Part shown: positions 1-8,024 of the stretch, one piece after another
How the letters are laid out: the number at the start of each line of letters is the position of its first letter
Position numbering within the stretch: position 1 is the first letter of the stretch
Source of the DNA: Candidatus Pacearchaeota archaeon
GTDB lineage: Archaea > Nanobdellota > Nanobdellia > Pacearchaeales > GW2011-AR1
Length of the DNA stretch: 36,206 nucleotides
Reading direction: 5' to 3'
Assembly: GCA_017608305.1 (NCBI GenBank)
Contig: JAFCGC010000007.1
Location: forward strand, 1 to 36,206
Program-made: the position numbers and the translations under genes
Notes under the pieces: generated by a model
Told to the model about the DNA's origin: nothing
Seen by the model: the letters and a program-made list of their open reading frames with translations, nothing else
Databases searched by the model: none

Positions 1-1
1 T

Positions 2-64
2 GAGAATAAGGAAACTAATCAAGAGTTAGTTCTTTATCAAGATGCTTTTCCGGACTTCAAATGA
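2..64 (+). CDS. C-terminal end of a truncated ORF (...ENKETNQELVLYQDAFPDFK*)
   Basis: Open frame from the window edge to TGA at 62-64; no start visible. Confidence 0.35.
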   Translation, partial: ENKETNQELVLYQDAFPDFK

Positions 65-282
65 TGGGTTCAGAGTAAAGCAAGAAGCACTACCTGGATT
101 TATAATTATATATTTATTATAAAATTAAAATATCGTATTCAATTATACTTAAAAAAAGTCGTGGGATATAGTAATTTATTATTTAGTAAATGCCCCCCCG
201 CATCATATTTTATTATAAATAATCTACCCCTAAATCAATATATGGGCTTATAAGGGGAAAATAAGAAATAAACAATACCTGA

Positions 283-996
283 TTATTTTCTTGTTCTTAA
301 ATAGAAAAACAATATTCCCACAGAAGAAATGATTAATCCTATTAAGAAAAGAGGCCAGTTATAGTATGAAGGATAATAATTTTCAATAATTTGAAGGAAT
401 TGTTGATTATATGCTAATGTGAAGAATTCATTAGTAAATCCTCCTCTTAAAATTATCTTGCCATAATCATAGAGCCACGTGTATAGTACAATCAAAATAC
501 CAATTATAATTAATATTAATTCTCTTAACTTCATCTTAATCTTGATTTTTGAATCCTCTAAATTGAGTATAATAAAAGTAGTTGTTAGCATTAAAATAGT
601 GCATAAAAGTGGGGCTAGAACTGGACCTACCCATGGCCAAGGAATTAGAAATAATACATCCCATGTAAAAAAAGATGCTGGCCAATTTAAGGTTAATTTG
701 AGGAAAATATAGTAAAATATATCCCAAATTGCAAAAACATAAATAAAATAAGCAAACCTCTCATATAATTTTTTCCCGACAAGCATAGCAATTGCGATTA
801 GTATTACAATTGTTGCAAATTCTCTTACCCATTCTATAGTTAGTATGGAAGGGTCAATAAATCCTCTTAGAGGAAAATTAAAACCTTCTGGATAATACAA
901 TTTACGCAGATAAATAACAATAACTGCCTCAAGAAATCCCATAACAATAGCAAAAATAGTCACAATTGAAAGCTTATTCAAACTCTTTTTCTTCAT
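283..996 (-). CDS. Polytopic membrane protein, unknown function
   Basis: 237 aa ORF with several hydrophobic segments. Confidence 0.75.
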   Translation of the reverse strand: MKKKSLNKLSIVTIFAIVMGFLEAVIVIYLRKLYYPEGFNFPLRGFIDPSILTIEWVREFATIVILIAIAMLVGKKLYERFAYFIYVFAIWDIFYYIFLKLTLNWPASFFTWDVLFLIPWPWVGPVLAPLLCTILMLTTTFIILNLEDSKIKIKMKLRELILIIIGILIVLYTWLYDYGKIILRGGFTNEFFTLAYNQQFLQIIENYYPSYYNWPLFLIGLIISSVGILFFYLRTRK

Positions 997-1097
997 AAAA
1001 AGTCAAAGATTTTTCAATTATATAAATTTACCCAAAGAAATAATCAGATGATTATTTACTAATTGATTATTAGAATTAATTTACTCAAACCAAACAA

Positions 1098-1340
1098 TTA
1101 CTTCTTATCAGTTTTTTCTTCAGGTTTTGTGTCTTGTTTTTTGACTTCAAATTCACTATAGTGACACTTACCACAGTAAAATCTTGATTGAGAATTCATT
1201 AAAAAAACTCCTGGGCCGCATCTAGGGCAAAATCTTTGTCTTGTGACTTTATCACCTTCTATTTTATATTTAGTATATTTCTTGCTAGTAGGTTTATTCT
1301 TATGAGGTTTTTTTCCTTTTTTAACTGATTTTTTTGGCAT
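1098..1340 (-). CDS. rps27ae: 30S ribosomal protein S27ae (eS31)
   Basis: CPRCGPGVFLMNSQSRFYCGKCHYSEF zinc ribbon typical of S27ae. Confidence 0.93.
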   Translation of the reverse strand: MPKKSVKKGKKPHKNKPTSKKYTKYKIEGDKVTRQRFCPRCGPGVFLMNSQSRFYCGKCHYSEFEVKKQDTKPEEKTDKK

Positions 1341-1341
1341 T

Positions 1342-1548
1342 TTATAGATAGTCTTTTAGATTTTTTTCAGCTTCTTCTTCAATTACTTTTTGTAATGCAT
1401 TTAAGTTATCTATCACTTCTTTATACTCTTTTCTATCTTTTAAACTAGGAATATAATAAGTAATTGACTTTAAATTATCGAGGGCATTTTGTCTAGGAGA
1501 ATTTAATATATTTTTTATTAATTTGCTGTTGTCAAATTTTTTAGGCAT
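1342..1548 (-). CDS. Small conserved-looking protein between S24e and S27ae
   Basis: 68 aa ORF tightly packed in operon (overlaps S24e ORF by 8 nt). Confidence 0.6.
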   Translation of the reverse strand: MPKKFDNSKLIKNILNSPRQNALDNLKSITYYIPSLKDRKEYKEVIDNLNALQKVIEEEAEKNLKDYL

Positions 1549-1966
1549 TTTGTTTTTCCTCCTCTAATTTATTCTCTTCAGCAGGTTTTTCTTCTGTGGG
1601 TTTTTCACCTGGTTCTTCTGTTGATTCTGATTTAGGTTGTTCTGTTGGAATTTCAAGCTTTTCTTGAGGGGCTTCTTCTTGTTTTGACTTTTCTGCTGCA
1701 GCTTGTTCTTTTTTTGATTTTGGTTCTATTTCATTTTTATCTTTTTCAGAATCATAAATTTTAGCAGTAATAGTAAATTCTTTTACACCAAATTTTCCTA
1801 AAATATTTTTTATTCTGATATTTTCGGATTTTGTTGAAAATTTCTCAGAAAGAAATTTTAAGGTATCAATATAACTAGGAGTTGATTCTGCTTCCACAAT
1901 TAGTTGAATTTCTTTTCTTTTGAATAAAGGATTTTCTTTTTGGAATATTGTTTTAACTTCTTTCAT
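1541..1966 (-). CDS. rps24e: 30S ribosomal protein S24e with Pro/Glu/Lys-rich C-terminal extension
   Basis: MKEVKTIFQKENPLFKRKEIQLIVEAESTPSYIDTLKFLSEKF matches S24e; operon context. Confidence 0.9.
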   Translation of the reverse strand: MKEVKTIFQKENPLFKRKEIQLIVEAESTPSYIDTLKFLSEKFSTKSENIRIKNILGKFGVKEFTITAKIYDSEKDKNEIEPKSKKEQAAAEKSKQEEAPQEKLEIPTEQPKSESTEEPGEKPTEEKPAEENKLEEEKQNA

Positions 1967-1971
1967 TAGAA

Positions 1972-2163
1972 TTACCTAGTTTTAATTGCAAAATTTCCTT
2001 TACTCTTGATGTTAATTTTTTTAGCGATTTCTGATTTTTCAGGATTTAAAACAACAATTCTTCCTTTAAAAGAATCTGTAGATTCTTTTGCATCACATTT
2101 AGGACACTTATCTCCTGTTTCATATATTGTGTTACAAATTTTACATGCTTTTTGTTTTGGCAT
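1972..2163 (-). CDS. spt4: Transcription elongation factor Spt4 / RNA polymerase subunit E''
   Basis: MPKQKACKICNTIYETGDKCPKCDAKESTDSFKGRIVVLNPEKSEIAKKINIKSKGNFAIK; internal Met preferred over the longer ORF start at 2235. Confidence 0.92.
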   Translation of the reverse strand: MPKQKACKICNTIYETGDKCPKCDAKESTDSFKGRIVVLNPEKSEIAKKINIKSKGNFAIKTR

Positions 2164-2164
2164 T

Positions 2165-2398
2165 TTAAGGTGATGTCCTCCCCATTTTATCTTGATATTC
2201 TGAACAGGAATAACAATTAACACAATCACTTTCATTTACTGTTTTTCCAATATAACATCTTCCTTTTCCATCTGCTACAAATTCAAAAAGTTCACATAAT
2301 GTTTGAGATGATTTTCGTTCCCCAATAATTTCTAATCTTTTTCCAGCTTCTACAATAGCCTTATTTAATTTTGATCCATCATTACTCTCTAAATTCAT
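2165..2398 (-). CDS. Cys-containing small protein, unknown
   Basis: 77 aa ORF between spt4 and rpoE with ATGA overlap to rpoE. Confidence 0.6.
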   Translation of the reverse strand: MNLESNDGSKLNKAIVEAGKRLEIIGERKSSQTLCELFEFVADGKGRCYIGKTVNESDCVNCYSCSEYQDKMGRTSP

Positions 2399-3009
2399 TT
2401 TTTCTTTTTTCCTCCTTTAGCAGATTTTGCTTCTTTGTCTATTGCCTTTGCAGCAATTTTAGCGGCTTTTTCTTTTTTTGCTTGATCTTCTTTGATCCAT
2501 TCTAATTTTCCTAATCCAGGTTGTCTCATTGTTAACCCTATTTTAGGATCATCTCCTTTATGACTAATTGCAACAACCCTAGCTAAACATAAATCTCCTT
2601 GTTTTAAGGCTCTTTTACTTGATTTGCCTAACAAAGAATTTGCTTTGCTAAAACTCACATAATCATCCATTGTTTGGCTGATATGAATCATTCCTCTCAT
2701 TACCCCTATATCAATAAATGCCCCAAAATCTGTTATTTCTGCAATGACTCCATAGACAATTTCTTGTAAGTCTGGTTTCCAAATAAGTAATTTAAATTTT
2801 GTACTATAATATGCTGCTCCATCTCCAGGAATAATCACTCCTTCACCAATCCCTAAAACCTCGATTACTTTTACTACCTTGCCTAACTCTTTATCGTAGT
2901 GATCTATATAGGTCTCTTCTAATTGTTTATCAATAGCTTCTACAGTAGGTAAACCAAATAACTTTGGGTCCACTCGAATATGATCTTCTACTTCAGTTAG
3001 ATAAAACAT
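2395..3009 (-). CDS. rpoE: DNA-directed RNA polymerase subunit E' (RpoE1/Rpb7)
   Basis: MFYLTEVEDHIRVDPKLFG...GVIAEITDFGAFIDIGVMRGMIHISQ S1 domain. Confidence 0.94.
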   Translation of the reverse strand: MFYLTEVEDHIRVDPKLFGLPTVEAIDKQLEETYIDHYDKELGKVVKVIEVLGIGEGVIIPGDGAAYYSTKFKLLIWKPDLQEIVYGVIAEITDFGAFIDIGVMRGMIHISQTMDDYVSFSKANSLLGKSSKRALKQGDLCLARVVAISHKGDDPKIGLTMRQPGLGKLEWIKEDQAKKEKAAKIAAKAIDKEAKSAKGGKKKK

Positions 3010-3050
3010 TTTAATTGAAAATTAAAATTGAAGGTGCTTTTTAAAGCTTT

Positions 3051-3425
3051 TCAAATAACACTTAGTTTCTTTTTTTCATTAATAACTATTTTTGGGTTTT
3101 TTATTTTGTGTTTTAGTTTTCTATCTAGTGTACCTACAACCACATCTTTATTTTGTTCTGCAAATTTTACCAATCCTCTATCTACGTTACTATCTTTTAA
3201 ATCAATATCATCGAATGAACCTTCTGTTTTTTCTAATATTGTTAGAGCAAGACTAGCATCATTTCTAGAATGATATTTTTGTTTAGAGTGCATTATTTGA
3301 TCTAGTTCAGTAAAAACCTGTTTTGGGATTAAAATCTTATATCCCCAAAAAAATAAATCATCTAAGAAATCTATTTTCTGCTTCACACATGTTAAAATAA
3401 AATTTGTATCTAGTATAACTTTTTT
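3051..3425 (-). CDS. PIN-domain (Fcf1/VapC9-like) nuclease
   Basis: MKKVILDTNFILTCVKQK...FTELDQIMHSKQK...VGTLDRKLK; ORF extends to 3440, Met at MKK preferred; conserved neighbourhood next to rpoE. Confidence 0.8.
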   Translation of the reverse strand, partial: KKVILDTNFILTCVKQKIDFLDDLFFWGYKILIPKQVFTELDQIMHSKQKYHSRNDASLALTILEKTEGSFDDIDLKDSNVDRGLVKFAEQNKDVVVGTLDRKLKHKIKNPKIVINEKKKLSVI

Positions 3426-3476
3426 CATGAATATACACATAAAAACATTTATAAAAGCATTGTGGTAAATAGGGGC

Positions 3477-3830
3477 ATGCTATTAGAAGAGAAATTTAAT
3501 AAGGCCATCAATGAATGGGTAGAATATTCCAACAAGAATAAACATATGTCTGATATAAAATCTAAGATTAGTGAAGATGCAGCTAATAAAATAATTGAAA
3601 TGGGGTATGATGCTCTTCCATTTATAAGGAATTTATATAATAAAAAAACAGATGAAAATAAGGATTTGATGGGAGTTAGACTTTTTGGTGTTCCTTACTT
3701 ACTATATGAAATTATTGGAAGAAAAGATTTTCAAATCCCTAATGAAATTGCTGGACAAATGCCTAAAATAGATGAGTTCACTAAAAATTGGCTTGATGAA
3801 AATATGAGTAAATATACTCAAGAATCTTAA
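3477..3830 (+). CDS. Hypothetical protein
   Basis: ORF with ATG at 3477 (MLLEEKFNKAINEWVEYSNK); track ORF starts upstream at GTG 3462. Confidence 0.6.
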   Translation: MLLEEKFNKAINEWVEYSNKNKHMSDIKSKISEDAANKIIEMGYDALPFIRNLYNKKTDENKDLMGVRLFGVPYLLYEIIGRKDFQIPNEIAGQMPKIDEFTKNWLDENMSKYTQES

Positions 3831-3861
3831 CCTTTAAATAATCTTTTTTCTTATTTTTTTA

Positions 3862-4422
3862 ATGAAAGAAACCAAACATGTTCTGGGTGTTCTTGAAAAT
3901 ACAAAAAAGGCTGTGACAGAAGAAAACCCTATTAAATTAAAAGAATTGAGCAATCAAACAATTCATGCGGCTTCTGTTGAACAAGATCCAGACAGTATCA
4001 CAGTTGCAGTGATTGTGTATTCTCTAAGTAAAATAATTGAGAGGAAAAAATTTCAAACCTATTCTGGATGGCCAAAATTTTACAAACTAATTATGATGGC
4101 TCTTGATGGATCTATAGCGGCTCTTAAAAGAGGAGATCATAGACTGTTTAAAGAAAAATTAAAATCAATTAGGAGGGAGATAAGCAAATTATCTGGAAAA
4201 CTAAAAATGTATATTCAAGATGTTTTTGAAAAAGCAAAAATAAACAAAGCTTCTAGAATTTATGAGCATGGTATTTCTATGGAAACAACTGCTAGTTTAC
4301 TAGGCATTACAATGTTTGATTTAGCAGGTTATTCAGGCCAAACAGGAATTTCTGATGTGTCTGTTAGTAGAACCCTTGATGTTAGACAACGAATTAAAAC
4401 TGCTGTGCAATTTTTCAAATGA
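3862..4422 (+). CDS. Conserved-looking helical protein, unknown
   Basis: 186 aa ORF overlapping the downstream PIN-like ORF by 4 nt (ATGA). Confidence 0.75.
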   Translation: MKETKHVLGVLENTKKAVTEENPIKLKELSNQTIHAASVEQDPDSITVAVIVYSLSKIIERKKFQTYSGWPKFYKLIMMALDGSIAALKRGDHRLFKEKLKSIRREISKLSGKLKMYIQDVFEKAKINKASRIYEHGISMETTASLLGITMFDLAGYSGQTGISDVSVSRTLDVRQRIKTAVQFFK

Positions 4423-5105
4423 AGGAGAAAATTTTAATTTTTGACGCAAGCACATTGATCACTTTCTCAATGAATGGCCTTATTGGGGAATTAAAAAAAT
4501 TAAAAGAAGGTTTTAATGGAAAGTTTATAATAACAAAAGACGTGAAAAGAGAGATCATTGATAAACCGATTACAATAAAAAAATTTGAACTTGAAGCTTT
4601 AAGATTAAAAAAATTATTAGATGAAAAAATTCTTGAGATGTCTTCTATTTTAGGTGTAAGTGATGATGAAATCTCAAGCAAAACAGAGGAGTTCAAGAAA
4701 ATTGCTAATAGTACATTTCACGCAAGAGAAAAAGATATTCATTTAATTGATTCTGGGGAAGCATCTTGCTTAGCTTTAAGTAAGATATTAACAGAAAAAG
4801 GCATCCAAAACATTATTGGTGTTGATGAAAGAACAACAAGGATGCTTGGAGAAAAGCCTGAAAATTTACATAAGCTTTTTGAAAAAAAGTTTCATACCAA
4901 AATTCAAGTTAAAAAAGAGAACTACAAGTATTTTAAAGGGTTTACTTTTATTCGATCTTCTGAATTAGTTTATGTAGCATATAAAAAAGGGTTAGTTGAG
5001 ATAAAAGATGGAGATATAGTATTGGATGCTTTACTCTATGCAGTGAAATTTAAAGGCTGTTCTATTTCTAGCGATGAAATAAAGGAAATCAAAAAGATAG
5101 GGTAG
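4419..5105 (+). CDS. PIN-domain-like protein
   Basis: ILIFDASTLITFSMNG...LIDSGEASCLALSK...IIGVDERTTR acidic motifs. Confidence 0.7.
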   Translation: MKEKILIFDASTLITFSMNGLIGELKKLKEGFNGKFIITKDVKREIIDKPITIKKFELEALRLKKLLDEKILEMSSILGVSDDEISSKTEEFKKIANSTFHAREKDIHLIDSGEASCLALSKILTEKGIQNIIGVDERTTRMLGEKPENLHKLFEKKFHTKIQVKKENYKYFKGFTFIRSSELVYVAYKKGLVEIKDGDIVLDALLYAVKFKGCSISSDEIKEIKKIG

Positions 5106-5193
5106 AAAGCATTAAAAATAGATTATTTCTTAATAAATTAAGGGTGCGTAGTATAATAGAAAGATATAAATAATACCGTTTAATTCTTATTTA

Positions 5194-6267
5194 ATGAAAA
5201 GAAAAAGATATACTCTTAAAGAAAAACAAAATATTATTTTAGATTATATTAAAAGGAATCCCCAAGCAACACATAGAAGTATTAAAGAGGATACTAAACT
5301 ACATGTGAATAGGATTTTTAGAAGTTTAAAAGAAGCATTTAAGTTGGCTGGAATTAAGGTTCCTAGAACATTTGATTTTAAAAATAGAAATCAAAGAAGG
5401 AAAATTATAATTAATTATATAAAAAGAAACCCTACTGTTGGAGGACACACTATAGCAAAAGAGACAAAAATTAATCCATGTAATGCATTTAAGAGTATTA
5501 AAGAAGCTTTTGAAAAAGCAGGTGTTCAATATCCTAGGAAGATTGATCAAAGAAAAAAAGAGGAAAAGAAAAGAGAAATCTTAAAACTTGTTAAAGAAAA
5601 TCCCTTAATTACAATTCCTGAAATAATAAAGAAAGTTCGAACACAACCATATAAGTTGTTCAAAAACTTGGATGAAATATATGAAAAAGCAAAAATTAAA
5701 CCTTTTAGAAAAGGAGAAAAAAGAAAAATAAAAAAACAACAAGAAATCATCAGATATATTAAGGAAAATCCTTTAGCAACTCAAAGAGAAATAAATAACA
5801 CTTGTAAAACCCATGTACAAGAAGTTTTCGATAAAGGAATATTTGACGCATATAAAAAAGCAGGAATTAAATTTCCTTTTGAAAGATTAAAAGCATATGG
5901 GATTGGTATAAAAGAAATTAGGGAAAGAGCAAAAACCTTTGAAGAAGAAATAGCAATTAACCTTTCCGGATATGGGAAAGTAAATAGATTAGTTAAAACA
6001 AAAAGAGGTTTTGCAGATATTATTTTTGAAAGAAAAAATAAAAGAGTAATTATTGAAGTTAAAGATTATAAAAATAAAGAGATATCAATTTCACAAATAA
6101 ATCAACTTAATAAATACCTTGAAGATTGTCTTTGTAATTTAGGTTTTTTGATCTGCCACAAGAAACCAAAAAAAGATAAGTTTTTAATTAACAAAAACAG
6201 CATATTTGTGTTGGAAAAAGAAGAATTAAATAGAGTTCCAAAATTAATCGACGGGATAGTAGGCTAA
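5194..6267 (+). CDS. Four tandem HTH-like repeats fused to a PD-(D/E)XK-like nuclease domain
   Basis: Repeats with NP motif at aa 22, 79, 136, 192 and KAGIK-P-like motif near aa 53, 110, 167, 224; C-terminal GFADIIFERKNKRVIIEVKDYK gives D275...E288-V-K290. Confidence 0.75.
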   Translation: MKRKRYTLKEKQNIILDYIKRNPQATHRSIKEDTKLHVNRIFRSLKEAFKLAGIKVPRTFDFKNRNQRRKIIINYIKRNPTVGGHTIAKETKINPCNAFKSIKEAFEKAGVQYPRKIDQRKKEEKKREILKLVKENPLITIPEIIKKVRTQPYKLFKNLDEIYEKAKIKPFRKGEKRKIKKQQEIIRYIKENPLATQREINNTCKTHVQEVFDKGIFDAYKKAGIKFPFERLKAYGIGIKEIRERAKTFEEEIAINLSGYGKVNRLVKTKRGFADIIFERKNKRVIIEVKDYKNKEISISQINQLNKYLEDCLCNLGFLICHKKPKKDKFLINKNSIFVLEKEELNRVPKLIDGIVG

Positions 6268-6323
6268 TGGTAAACTGGCGAGCTCCAGCCTCGCATTTGG
6301 GGGTTCGATTCCCTCCTATCCCA
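6253..6323 (+). tRNA. tRNA-Trp (anticodon CCA)
   Basis: GGGATAG/CTATCCC acceptor, GCGAG-CTCCAGC-CTCGC anticodon arm, GGGGG-TTCGATT-CCCTC T-arm; no encoded CCA; D-stem has a C-A mismatch. Confidence 0.88.
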
Positions 6324-6331
6324 TTTTAGAA

Positions 6332-6556
6332 TTATCTTTTTTTTCTATTAATTACCAACACTATTAGAACTACTATGGCTGCTATTACTAGAATTACAAA
6401 AATAACAAATAACCAGAGATAAATTCCTACACCAAATATTTCTGGGCCAAATAACACATCTGCTTTTACACAAGGTCTATTTGCATCTCCTAGATCCGCG
6501 GATACAAAGCCGGCTAAAAGGATGATTAAAGGTAAAAAGAATATTAATTTTCTCAT
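6332..6556 (-). CDS. Small secreted/membrane protein with signal peptide and C-terminal TM
   Basis: MRKLIFFLPLIILLAGFVSA...; internal Met preferred over 6586. Confidence 0.6.
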   Translation of the reverse strand: MRKLIFFLPLIILLAGFVSADLGDANRPCVKADVLFGPEIFGVGIYLWLFVIFVILVIAAIVVLIVLVINRKKR

Positions 6557-6561
6557 TTTAC

Positions 6562-6792
6562 TTAATATGTTTTTCCGCAACCACATGATCCAGTTCTAGC
6601 TGTTCCACAGGCAGATAAACCACAATTATTTTCTGCACTACATGTTCGTTTATAAGGACAATCAGCAGAACCATAAGCACAAGAACCTGGGGAAGATTCA
6701 TCTGCTTGAATGGGTTGTGTGTTCATTACAATTGCAATTCCTGAAATGACTAACAGTCCAGCAATTATTGCACTTATCATCCATAAATTCAT
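6562..6792 (-). CDS. Membrane-anchored Cys-rich small protein
   Basis: N-terminal hydrophobic segment followed by seven Cys in about 45 residues (SCAYGSADCPYKRTCSAENNCGLSACGTARTGSCGCGKTY). Confidence 0.65.
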   Translation of the reverse strand: MNLWMISAIIAGLLVISGIAIVMNTQPIQADESSPGSCAYGSADCPYKRTCSAENNCGLSACGTARTGSCGCGKTY

Positions 6793-6864
6793 ATAACACC
6801 TCCACAAAATTTAATTAATTATTTATAGAAAACCTTTTATTTAACTGCTTTGGAGAAACTGGTT

Positions 6865-7338
6865 TCAATCTCTCAATACAACAATATTATTCATTCCACG
6901 TCTTTTTCTTTCTATTAATTGCTTTGCTTCTAATTTATCAAGAAGTCTAGTAGTCTTTACTTTTCCTATTTCAAGTTTTTCCATTAAATCTGCTTGAAAC
7001 ACTGCCTTTCCTTCATTCAAAAGTAAATCAATAACTTTTTTTTCATCTTTATCTAATTTACTCCTATCGATTTTCTTTTTCTTTTCTTTAATCTTTTTAA
7101 TTATAATTTTTTCTTTTGGTTTCTGAAACATTATTACTAACCCTATAACAAAAATAATTGCAACAATACTTAGACTCATCCACATTTGTGTGGAAACTGT
7201 TTGATACATTGTGCAAGAAGTGCCGTGTGAGCAAATTTCTCCAGAAAGATCTCTCAAGGAATAATTAAAAATTAAGACTATTATTCCAACTGCAATAGCA
7301 ATTCCTATTATCAACCAACCTACACTTTTATTTTCCAT
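6865..7338 (-). CDS. Membrane-anchored winged-helix (MarR-like) regulator
   Basis: Two TM segments plus C-terminal DEKKVIDLLLNEGKAVFQADLMEKLEIGKVKTTRLLDKLEAKQLIERKRRGMNNIV. Confidence 0.78.
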   Translation of the reverse strand: MENKSVGWLIIGIAIAVGIIVLIFNYSLRDLSGEICSHGTSCTMYQTVSTQMWMSLSIVAIIFVIGLVIMFQKPKEKIIIKKIKEKKKKIDRSKLDKDEKKVIDLLLNEGKAVFQADLMEKLEIGKVKTTRLLDKLEAKQLIERKRRGMNNIVVLRD

Positions 7339-7702
7339 CTCTTTTTTTATAATCTTTAATTGCTTTTTTAAGAGTTTTTATCCCTAAAATAGAACAATGA
7401 ACTTTTATTGGAGGCATTTTTTTTAATTTTTTAATAATCTCATCTTTGGTTATTTTTTCAGCTTGTTTAATTGTTTTTCCTTTTGCAAGATCACAAACAA
7501 CATCTGAACTGGCAATTGCAGCAGCACATCCAAAAGTCCTAAATCCTATGTCTTTAATTTTGTTTTTTTCTACTTTTATTTCTAAATGCATGATATCCCC
7601 ACATGCAACATTTCCAACTTCCCCAACTCCATCTGGATTTTTTATTTTTTTAACATATTTTGGATTTGTAAAGTGTTTTAAAAGTTCTTTTGAGTAATCC
7701 AT
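7328..7702 (-). CDS. iscU: Fe-S cluster assembly scaffold IscU/NifU-like
   Basis: PDGVGEVGNVACGDIMHLEIKV...FRTFGCAAAIASSDV...KVHCSILG: three conserved Cys. Confidence 0.93.
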   Translation of the reverse strand: MDYSKELLKHFTNPKYVKKIKNPDGVGEVGNVACGDIMHLEIKVEKNKIKDIGFRTFGCAAAIASSDVVCDLAKGKTIKQAEKITKDEIIKKLKKMPPIKVHCSILGIKTLKKAIKDYKKRDGK

Positions 7703-7703
7703 T

Positions 7704-7904
7704 TTATTTATTCAATTTTTTAATTAAAGCATCAATTTCTTTCTTACTCATGCCATGAGCCTTACAACCTTGTTCAAGGGTTTCTTGCATTGCTATAGGA
7801 CATCCCATACACATTAATCCTTGTTCAAATAGGATTTTTGCTGCATTGGAATTATTACCCATGATGTCACTAAGCATACTCTTTATTGTTATTTTATTCT
7901 TCAT
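7704..7904 (-). CDS. DUF1858-type redox-disulfide domain protein
   Basis: MLSDIMGNNSNAAKILFEQGLMCMGCPIAMQETLEQGCKAHGM. Confidence 0.82.
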   Translation of the reverse strand: MKNKITIKSMLSDIMGNNSNAAKILFEQGLMCMGCPIAMQETLEQGCKAHGMSKKEIDALIKKLNK

Positions 7905-8019
7905 CTTCGTAGTGTTCTCTTTCTGAATCAGTTAAATTCGCCCCTACTGCATCAAGTTCTTCTTCACATTCAGATTCATTCTTGAATTCGCATGCGTGTT
8001 GTTTAAATTTATTTTTCAT
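7894..8019 (-). CDS. Small acidic ORF, 41 aa (MKNKFKQHACEFKNESECEEELDAVGANLTDSEREHYEDEE)
   Basis: Read by eye; ATG at 8019-8017, TAA at 7896-7894, fills the iscS-DUF1858 gap with an 11 nt overlap; below the length cutoff of the ORF track. Confidence 0.5.
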   Translation of the reverse strand: MKNKFKQHACEFKNESECEEELDAVGANLTDSEREHYEDEE

Positions 8020-8024
8020 TATAA

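Noticed and set aside
479-712. Antisense ORFs in the first membrane gene (479-712, 536-727)
   Set aside because: Overlap a longer hydrophobic ORF with better coding character; no family resemblance
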